Of a DNA stretch of 64,000 bases, positions 55,896 through 64,000 are shown one piece after another (position 1 is the first letter of the stretch; each line of letters starts with the position of its first letter). Source of the stretch: Ovis canadensis (Eukaryota > Chordata > Mammalia > Artiodactyla > Bovidae); NCBI RefSeq assembly GCF_042477335.2, contig NC_091245.1, positions 113,866,501 through 113,930,500 of the forward strand, read 5' to 3'. The translations under genes and the position numbers were made by a program. Below the pieces are notes generated by a model. It saw nothing but the letters and a program-made list of their open reading frames with translations, did no database searches and had not been told where the DNA came from.

Positions 55896-58070
55896 GCCTT
55901 TCTTCTTCCTCTCCGCCTGCCACCTGCCCACGTCCTCGCTGGACACCCTGCCACCCTTTTCTTAGCCTACGCTTGCTCAGCGCTGCGCCAGAGGCCCCCG
56001 GGACCCTGCCCGTCCAGCCCCAGCACGATTCAGGCCACCTCCGCTGTCCCGCGGGGCAAAGGTTTTGGCCGCAGTGGCAACCTCGCGCCGCTTCCACCAC
56101 GACGCGCCTGAGGCCTCCCATCCACCAGCGCCCCCCCCCAACCCCACCCCCCGCCTCCCTCCCTCCTGAGGGGCTGCGGCTGCTGCCCCTGGTGGTGGCG
56201 GTGATGCTCCTGGGCTTGTGCTGGTTCTCCTGCTGTGGGTGGTGGTGAGGAGGTGGGCTTGGATAGGGCCGGCGGCGGTAGGGGTGGGGGTAGGGCTGGG
56301 GGTAGGGGCGTGGGCTGTGGCGGTCGCCAGCTGGGGGCCAGCAGCGGCAGGGGCGGTGGCCACAGCCGAAGGTGAGCGAGGGGGATCTGCCTCTGGGAGT
56401 GGGGGCCGTGGCCACGGACCGCCTGCCTTGTCGTGTCTCTCATGCCAGCCACCTCTCTGGGCGGCTTGGCCAGTGCGTGCCAGGTCCCGGGCTGGCTGTG
56501 ACTCCCGTGTGCCGCTGGCGACTCCAAGAGGGTTCTGGTCTTGAGTGGGCTCTGGGAGGCGGACCACGGCGCCCGGGAGGCATGGGTAGCAGTTCAGTCG
56601 CCCGGGGGCAGCGATGCCTGCCAGGGAGGACAACCCGACCATCGTGCTGTTTCCCTTGCCTGACCACAGCTCTCAATCCTACTGGACTGAGGCAAGATTT
56701 ACCCAGGCCTCCCTCCCCCACTCGTAACCAAAGGTGGGCACTCGGGTGCACACACACACACACACACACACACAGAGCGCCCTCCAAACTGTCTATCCAG
56801 GATCCACTCCATCCCTCTCCCCACCCTGTCACCGTCTTCCCCTAGGAACTCTGCGCGAGGGTGATCCTCCAGCACAGTCTCCTCTTGGCCCCGTCTCGGC
56901 TGGTCTATCCCCAAAGGGTTTCACGTCTGTTCAAGGACTGTGTCCTTCGGAGGGGAAGTGGACGGCAGACGAAAGGCACCAACGTGCGGTGAGGGCGGCA
57001 CACTCGGGTGCGATGGCACAAAGGCGAGTGCCCTGTGGGAAAGGAGCCCCCGTGGCCCGACGTGTGCTTGCCGTCGCCAAAGGAGGTTTCCTCGAGGCCC
57101 CTGCCGGGGCTGTGGGCGTCAGAGTGCATGGGGGAGAGTATCGGAGGAAGGTGCTTGGGGCCATGGCTGGTGGGCGCCCCACGTGGATCAGGGACCCGGG
57201 CAGGGCGATCGCGAGCAGAGGGCGCGGCGGCGAGCAGGGAGCTGGGAGGCAGGCCCCGGGGTGCTTGGTCGGGGCGTCTGCATGGACGGCCGGCGGGAAG
57301 GGGCGGCGTGGGGCTCTCGGGGACCTGGCCGAAAGATCGGCAGGCCACTCGAGCAGGGCCTCTACAGAAGCATGGGCGCGGCGGCGAAGCCGTGCCAGGC
57401 ACATGTGAGAGGCTGGGACGGATCTGCGGTAGGTAGGGGTGGGCGTGGGGGTTGGGCTGGGGCTGCGGAGCCAGAGGGAGGCCCGCACTGGTGAACGCCA
57501 GGGCAGGGCAGGCCAGGGCAGGACGTGTGAGGGATAGCCCGAGCTCCAGGGGGATGTTGGGTGGGGAGGTGGGGCCGAGCCTGGAGTCTGGCGGGAAAGG
57601 CAGAGGGCAGGCCGTGACAGTGACGGGGCTGTGGCGTGAGGAAGATGGCGGGTGAGCACTCCATTTGGGTCGGGTGGCGGGTGAGCGGGGGCGAGCCACA
57701 CTGGTGCTCGGTGCCACAGGCTGCTCAGGCTCGGCGGCGGGCTGTGGCTCTGGGCGGAGGCTAGGACGCAGGCAAGCGAAGGACAGAAACGGAGCGCCAG
57801 CGCCAGCTGGGGGCCAGACCCAGTCCGAGATGGGTGGGCCCACCGTACCGCCCCAGAGACCAAAGTCACCACCCATCGGGAGGGAGTGTCCAGTGTCGGG
57901 GGTGACACTGCTGGGGCCTCAGGGTGGGATGGGGCGGGGGTGGCTGGCAGCGCAGGTGGCTGTGATTTCATGAGGGCCAAGGAGAGCTCCCATGTGACCG
58001 GGCACAGTCAGCCCTCCAGGGCACACGCCCGCAGAGGGCAAACCTCGGGGAGGTCTGAGGGTCCGGACAC
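55896..58070. other. GC-rich spacer, no gene seen (U7)
   Basis: G-quadruplex motif at 56281-56308, (CA)13, CTCF-like site at 57212-57225, and a private CpG transition near 57821. Confidence 0.6.
56749..56774 (+). repeat. (CA)13 microsatellite (U7)
   Basis: Thirteen repeats. Confidence 0.97.
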
Positions 58071-58636
58071 CGCCACCGCCTCGGCAGCACCGCCTGCCAG
58101 GGCCCGTACACGGAGCAAACCCCAGCGCCCAGCCACACACGGCGGGCCCAAGAAGGGGTGGCATCGATGCAGCATGGCGCCATCACTCAGGCATCAGAAA
58201 CACGTCAAGAATTGCCAGTTGTCACAAGCAATGATGCAGCTGGAGACTCTTACACTCGGCGGAGAATGTCAGACCGCGTTGGACCGAGGCATGTGGAGCA
58301 TGGAAAATAATACAAAACGAAGCTATTTGCCAGGAGAAACCGACTCACGCAGAAACCCACCTTAGGGTAACGCAAGCGGAAAGGCAGCGCTGGAGGGATG
58401 ACTGGGGAGCTGCAACGCACAGATACGCAGGACCCTGTCTAAAGGGAGAAGCACCAAGGTTATCCAGTTCAACACAGGGAATCAGCGTCAGTGCCCTGGA
58501 GTAACCTCAAGTGGAAAAGAATCTGAAACCATATATGACACTCGAGATCTGCACAAGCAAAACAGGATCACACTGCGGTCCACCGGAAACCAGCACAATA
58601 TTGGGAATCCACTGTACTTCCGCAACAACCGTGACT
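58071..58636 (+). mobile_element. Decayed LINE-1 3' end, relic A (U7)
   Basis: Has 'agaagcacc' near 58450, shared only with U1. Confidence 0.74.
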
Positions 58637-58650
58637 ACGACGTCGGAGTA

Positions 58651-59346
58651 AGCTTTCAAAAGAAAACTAACTCAGCAGGCAATGAAGTCAGCGGAAAACA
58701 GGTGAGCTATGCCAACCCCACCCTGGGTACATATCCACGAAAGGCGCAGCTCTTCATTCGGAAAGACACATGCAACCCCCACAGTCACAGCAGCACCGTT
58801 TGCCATAGCCGAGACGTGGAGAAAACCCTAGTGCCCATCCCCAAAGGCTCAGCCACCAAGATGCAGTATCAGAGAAAGGGAGAGAATGGGATGTCACCGA
58901 GCCGTCCACAAGAGGCAGATAGTGTCACTGGCAGCAACGGCGGCTGGAGCTGCAGAATATTACCCTTGGTGAGGGAAGTCAAACAGACAAGGTCACGGAT
59001 GGGTGGACTCTAAAGTGTTGTACAAATGAATCCCTGGGCCAACCAGCCACAGACTCTCAGACACAGGAAAGCCGCTTGGGGCTTCCCAAGGGCGCAGTCA
59101 GGGACCGAGGGATGATTGAGGAGCCGGGCTCAACGGATCAACCGTACCAGTACTGCGTAGGAAGGGGAGGAGGAACAAGGACACGCGGGATACCGCAGGG
59201 AATGAGATCCCATATGCTGTCATCACCCGCAATGGAAACGAGCTGAACACATGAGCCCCCCCCCACCCACCCACAGACAGGACTGAACCCCAACGCTGTA
59301 CAGCGGAAACGCACACCAGGTTGTAGATCAACTACGCTTCCAGGAC
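58651..59346 (+). mobile_element. Decayed LINE-1 3' end, relic B (U7/U8 junction)
   Basis: Copy of relic B with a C-run of 9. Confidence 0.77.
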
Positions 59347-59348
59347 AA

Positions 59349-60041
59349 GTGCTACTCCGTCGAAGTCAGTCAGTCGAGGATCAGTCCAGCAATAGGAAAA
59401 AGAAGAGCTTCCATTATGATCCAGGAAAGCCAACCCTGGGCACGCGTCGGGAAAAGACGACAAATACCCCTAATGGGGAGAGATGCAGGCATCCCCCAGG
59501 GTCACCGCAGCCCTCTGTGCCGGAGCCGAGACCCGCGGGAAACGCCCAAGTGCCCGTCGGCACGTGGCCGGCACAAGAAGGTGAGGGATATCTGTACCGT
59601 GGAATATGACGCAGCCCTCAAGAAGGAGCCGCCATCGCCATGGGCCGCAAGGTCAGACGGACCCACAGAAGGGTCCGCTCAGTGAAGTGAGTCGCTTGGA
59701 TCGGGAGAAAGCTCTGTGGACTCTTAACGACGAATACAGACGAATCTATGCGCAAAGGGGAAAGCGACCTGGAGACCCCGAAAACGTACATAGGGCTACC
59801 CAAGGGGAAAGGCAGGGAAGGACGAAGTTGAAGTCGGATCAAGAGATAGGAAAGACTGTGCTTACAGTAGAAGAGCAACAGAGCTTTCCTCTGTAGCAGG
59901 AGAAGTGTATCTGTATCTCGCCTTCACCTACACTGGAAGACCACCTGGCAAAGAACAGGGGACTGAATCACTTTGCCGGGCACCTGAGACTCACCCAGGA
60001 ATGTGAATCCGTTCTACTTGTGTTCGAAGAAGCAGAAAAAG
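59349..60041 (+). mobile_element. Decayed LINE-1 3' end, relic C (U8)
   Basis: Shares 'gggaaggacg' near 59817 with U7. Confidence 0.77.
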
Positions 60042-60915
60042 GAGCAGGCCGTGGCTTGAAGCGGGGGGTGGGGGGAGGCAGGCCAGTGGGACAGATGCAA
60101 AGGCAGGTTCCTTGGCAAGAGTGGGATTTGGAACGGCTCAGGGAGGAACGGGGCGTGGGGGGCGGGGTGTGTGGAGATGGGGGAGGCGGGGAGCTGGGGG
60201 TGGGATGGGTGCATGTGGGGGAGTAGGGGGACGGTGAGGCTGCAGGCTGAGGTGGGGGTGCTCTTGGGGCAGGGCTGATGCTGAGGTGAGGCGCGCAAGA
60301 GGGTTTCAGGGGGAAGGGGTGGTGTTTGAGGCGGTGAGGGCGTTGCTGTTGGAAACCTATTTCTGCCGAGGCCAGGCCCGAGGGCGAGGGCCGGCAGCTG
60401 GTGGACTTCTTTGGAACTCGTCCTGCAAGACGTGGTCCAGGGACCCTGCAGGCAAAAGGGAGGTATGCTTGCCAGATGTGGCAGCTCCCTTGCTCCTGGC
60501 TGTGCAAACGTAGTGTGATTGATTTCTCTCGGAGTGTGGGGAGAGTGAGGCAGGGAGCTTGGAGACGGACGTTGTGAAAGATGAAGTGTGGTGCGGGCGG
60601 CTGCCAGCGGTGGGGTATTCCTGCCAGTGCAGTCCCCGAGCCCTCGGCTGGGTCCGGGTGAGGACGCGAGCAAACACAAGAAAGGTGCCTGGACGCACGG
60701 GCGGCTGAGCCCGCAGGGTTTGGGGCCACGAAGGCTTGGCAGCAGGGCCTTTTGTGGGTGAGGTGGGGAGGGGTCCTGGGCGTCTGTGTGGGAGAGGCAG
60801 CGGGCGGCAGGTAGCCAGCCAGCGTTTGCAGGAGCGCTGCCTCGAGCGCGTTTCAGCGGGCAGACCTAGTTGGGCTCTGGGGCCGCACCGTGGGACCAAA
60901 AGGGGACGCTGGGGC
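60042..60915. other. G-rich spacer, no gene seen (U8)
   Basis: B-type copy of the spacer before Gly-GCC. Confidence 0.6.
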
Positions 60916-60986
60916 TGCATGGGCCGGGAATCGAACCCGGGCCTCCCGCGTGGCAGGCGAGAATTCTACCACTGAACCACCCATGC
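60916..60986 (-). tRNA. tRNA-Gly-GCC: tRNA-Gly (anticodon GCC), U8
   Basis: Identical to the U1 gene. Confidence 0.98.
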
Positions 60987-62479
60987 ACCGGTGGCCAGCG
61001 CCGCCCGTCGCTGCCCCTCAGGCGCTGGCCGCCACCCGCCCGCCGCTGCTCACTGCTCGCCCGTGGGCATCTCTCTGCCCCGTTGCAGCGGGAGACGACG
61101 GGCGGGCGACCTGTAAGACAGGATCCGGGCACGTGCAGGACCCCGGGGCGCGCCGCTCTCGGAGGGAGCCCGGGGCGACGGGACGCGGGCCCACGCGGCC
61201 CGTCCCGCGCCTTCTGCGCCGACCACGGCCGCCGCGACCCTGTCGGTGTCGCGTGAGGGCGCCGGGAGCCGACGCCGTCTGCCCGGCGCCGGGATCCCTG
61301 TGAGGTGCAGGCGCTGCGTGGTCGCTGCGGCCGCGCGCAGACGTGCCTCTCAGCGACCGCCGGGTCCCGGCCCAAAGTCCCTCTGGCGGGCTGGCTTTCC
61401 GGCCGTGCCGGGGTGGGGCGTGCGAGAGCGGGCGGGGGAAGGGACGCCGGGCTCGGTCTGTGCGGGAAGCGCGAGCGCGGGAGGGCGACGCCTCCGAGCG
61501 CCTCCGCCACCGCCCCCTACCCGCCCTCCCCCCGCCATCCCATCCTTAGACCCGCGCTCAGGCCCAGGGACCCAAAGGCGTGTGAGCCTGGCTCCTGCGC
61601 TCTGGCCGACCGCGCTCCCGGGGTCCGGCTCTGACGGGGTGGTGGTGGTGAGCAGGGGCCCTTTGGCAGCGCGGCTCCTGGCTCGGGGACTGCGGGCTGA
61701 GAGGCAGGGAGCGCGCCAGGGCGGGCTTGGCTCCGGCCGGGGCAGCGGCTTCCCACGGGAACGGGCGCCGTGGCGCCGAGGTCGGGGGCGCGGGCCGGGC
61801 GCCGGGGGGTGGGCTGGACGGGCACGCAGGGCTTCCGCTCCCTCCCCAGCGGAGCACCCTTCCCGGGACGGACTCGTGCAAGGAAGGCCGGTGTGCGCTG
61901 GCCAGCAGGAAGGCTGGATGGCACGCGTCCAGGGCGGGCGGCAGGCAGGTTGCGGCCCGGCCAAGAACGCACGGCGGAGAAGGGTCGAGGGCACGCGGCA
62001 GCCCCTTGGCGGGCAAGGCGGGGGCTCGGCCGCCTCGCTGTGGCTGGGGAGCGCAGGCGGGCCGGCGGGGCGGGCGCGGAGGACGGGGTGCCGGCCTGGC
62101 GGGAGAGCTGGCGGGGGCAGCCGTGGAAGCAAGGCTGCGAGGGCGAGTAGGCCGTTCCCCGGGCAGAAGTCGGAGCGCCGGCGAAGGGAGGAGGGCTTGC
62201 CACCCGCCGCGGGGCTGCGTGCTTCGGCGCGGCCGGGGGCGGGGCGCGGCGGGGCTGTGGGAGTGGAAGTGGGAGGGTGGGCGAGTGTGGGCCAGGGGGA
62301 GGCAGGGAGGCAGGAAAAGCAGCAGCTGCAGCTGCAGCCAGCTGGCGAGGAAAGATGCGCTGAGAAGGACTGAAGGTGCCTTCTGTGGGGGTGCAGGTGG
62401 CGGCGGGAGGGCGTGTGTGGAGAAAGGCAGTGGCGCGCGGAGGACGGGTGCGTTTGTCCGGCGGGCCAAAAGGCTGGCT

Positions 62480-62562
62480 TGTCAGGAGTGGGATTCGAAC
62501 CCACGCCTCCAGGGGAGACTGCGACCTGAACGCAGCGCCTTAGACCGCTCGGCCATCCTGAC
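62480..62562 (-). tRNA. tRNA-Leu-CAG: tRNA-Leu (anticodon CAG), U8
   Basis: Identical to the U1 gene. Confidence 0.98.
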
Positions 62563-62656
62563 GGCGGGCCTGGCTGGGCGCGTGGCCGCTCGCCTGGCTG
62601 GGACCCGACGCGGCGCGAGCACCGGCGCCCTTGGCGGGCCGCGGGCGGCGCCACGC

Positions 62657-62680
62657 CAGGCAGGCAGGCAGGCAGGCAGG
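62657..62680 (+). repeat. (CAGG)6 microsatellite (U8)
   Basis: Six repeats. Confidence 0.95.
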
Positions 62681-63117
62681 CGGGCGGGCGTCCGGAGTGG
62701 GGGTCGACGGAGCCGGCGCGCGGCGGCCGGCCGAGGCGCCTGGCTCCGCCGCCGCTCGCGCCGCGGACCCAGAGGGCCCTGGGCGGGCCGGCCCCTCCCC
62801 ACCCGCGCCTGTCCTGGCCCGACGCCGGCCGGCGCGCGCCCACCGTGTCGTCGCAGCCCCGCTTGCCTTCTCGCGCCCCCTTCTCCCGGCGGAACGCCCG
62901 CGTTGGAGGCAAGAGGCGGCGCGCTGGGGAGGGTCCAGTGCCCCGGGGGTCCGGGTCCCTGTCGGGGTGGCGGGCTGCCGCTGTGACCGAGGCGGTTGGT
63001 CTGGTGCGCGGTTGGGTCGGGACCCGTGGTGGCCGGCGGCCCGTGCTGGGCAAGGGGAGGCGTGGGCAGGCAGCCCGAGAGCCCGAGGGCGGCCGGGCGG
63101 CAGGACGGTCGCCGCCG

Positions 63118-63189
63118 TCCTCGTTAGTATAGTGGTGAGTATCCCCGCCTGTCACGCGGGAGACCGGGGTTCGATTCCCCGACGGGGAG
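63118..63189 (+). tRNA. tRNA-Asp-GTC: tRNA-Asp (anticodon GTC), U8
   Basis: Identical to the U1 gene. Confidence 0.98.
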
Positions 63190-63930
63190 GCAACACACCC
63201 TTTTTGGTGGCCGCGGTCGCTCTCTGTCCTGCCGCCAGGCCCCGGAGGGCCCTTCGCCTCCTCCCGACGTCTTTGGGCGAGGCGCCAGGGCGCCGCCGAC
63301 GGCGGTGCCCGGCCTAGCTCCCGGCGACCCCCTCTGCCCGTGCAGCGCTCCAGCCTGAGCCCTTTGTCGTCGGCGGGCGCACGGTCGCCACGGCGGAGCG
63401 AGGGCCTCCTTGGCGACCCCACGGCCTTGCCCGACCATAGCCGGATCTGGCGGCCGGCCGGCCGCCCGCCCACGCGCCGACCCCCAGTGGCTGCCTGAGT
63501 GGGCTCGTAGGCTCGCGACGGCCCCGCCGCGTGCAGGCAGGTGGGTCCCGTGTCCCCTTGTCGTCGTGGGAAGTGGCCTCGCTCAGCGCCCGGTGGAGTA
63601 GCGCTTTGGCCAGCTGGGTGCTGGAAGCTGCGTGCCCCGCGTTGCCCGCCGGGGGTGAGGGCGGGGAGGCGTTGGCGGGCCGCGGCGGGGAGCGAAGGGC
63701 CGGAGGGCCGCAAGGCCGCGGGGGCGCCGCCCTGGGGCGGTGCGGCCGGTGGATTCCCGGCGACCGCGTGGCGCTGGCGCGCTTGGGGCGCCGCGTGGCT
63801 GCTGGGAGCGCCGGCGGCGGCGGCGCAAGCCTCCGGCTGACGGGGCGTCGGGGCAGGGATGCGGAGGCGGCGGCGAGAGTATGCTGGGGCGAGCCCGGGG
63901 CCGGCGTCTGGCGGCCGCCCGGGCTGTGGA

Positions 63931-64000
63931 GCGTTGGTGGTATAGTGGTGAGCATAGCTGCCTTCCAAGCAGTTGACCCGGGTTCGATTCCCGGCCAACG
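63931..64000 (+). tRNA. tRNA-Gly-TCC: tRNA-Gly (anticodon TCC), U8, partial
   Basis: The first 70 of 72 bases, all identical to the other copies. The window ends two bases before the gene does, so this is not a real truncation. Confidence 0.97.

Larger units (their letters stand above)
50777..59236. repeat. Tandem tRNA array unit U7 (8460 bp)
   Basis: B-type, nearly identical to U6. It has an 11-base C-run. It shares 'gggaaggacg' near 51360 with U8. Private variants are 'gggtggcagg' near 52347 and a CpG transition 'cccagtccg' near 57821. Confidence 0.98.
59237..64000. repeat. Tandem tRNA array unit U8 (partial, 4764 bp)
   Basis: The unit is cut by the window end inside the Gly-TCC gene. The visible part is B-type on the left with (CAGG)6, and shows 'ggtgcggcc' rather than 'ggtggggcc' before Gly-TCC. 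Its Glu gene lies outside the window. Confidence 0.98.
60916..64000. other. CpG-dense tRNA block, cut by window end (U8)
   Basis: Gene-free gaps are 60987-62479, 62563-63117 and 63190-63930. B-type on the left. Confidence 0.75.

Noticed and set aside
63931-64000. A truncated Gly-TCC pseudogene
   Set aside because: The gene is cut only by the end of the window; all 70 visible bases match the intact copies.

Overview
The window is mammalian nuclear DNA made entirely of one tandem array. A unit of about 8.46 kb is repeated head to tail seven full times plus a partial eighth (U1 1-8470, U2 8471-16936, U3 16937-25394, U4 25395-33854, U5 33855-42318, U6 42319-50776, U7 50777-59236, U8 59237-64000). 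Copies differ by only a few dozen substitutions and a handful of short-repeat length changes. Neither edge of the array is in the window, and the first base of each unit was set arbitrarily by the window start.

Each unit carries five tRNA genes in about 3.4 kb of very CpG-rich DNA, in a divergent layout. tRNA-Gly(GCC) and tRNA-Leu(CAG) lie on the minus strand, and tRNA-Asp(GTC), tRNA-Gly(TCC) and tRNA-Glu(CTC) on the plus strand. That makes 39 tRNA genes: 8 Gly-GCC, 8 Leu-CAG, 8 Asp-GTC, 8 Gly-TCC (the last cut two bases short by the window end) and 7 Glu-CTC. By eye, four of the five families are identical in every copy. Glu-CTC exists in two alleles that differ at one T-stem base. All genes have internal A and B boxes, and all but Glu have a nearby run of four or more T.

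The rest of each unit is spacer. On the right of the tRNA block is about 2.2 kb of unrecognised GC-rich DNA with a (CA)n microsatellite, a strong G-quadruplex motif and a CTCF-like site. Next come three head-to-tail, badly decayed LINE-1 3' ends (about 1.9 kb, crossing the unit boundary), and then about 0.9 kb of G-rich DNA leading to the next Gly-GCC gene. I see no protein-coding gene. The long open frames across the array, up to 966 codons, are artefacts of GC-rich stop-poor DNA, and they include antisense translations of tRNA genes.

The five isoacceptors are those of the tandem tRNA cluster known at human 1q23.3, so this is most likely the counterpart of that locus in another mammal. The LINE-1 3' ends look to me like types common in cetartiodactyls and other Laurasiatheria; I judged this from memory of L1 consensus sequences, so the order is a moderate-confidence inference. 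The most informative signals are the mosaic pattern of variants between units (U4 is a clear recombinant), the two Glu alleles, the weak terminator after every Glu gene, the GC-shifted LINE-1 relics and the CTCF-like site in each full unit.
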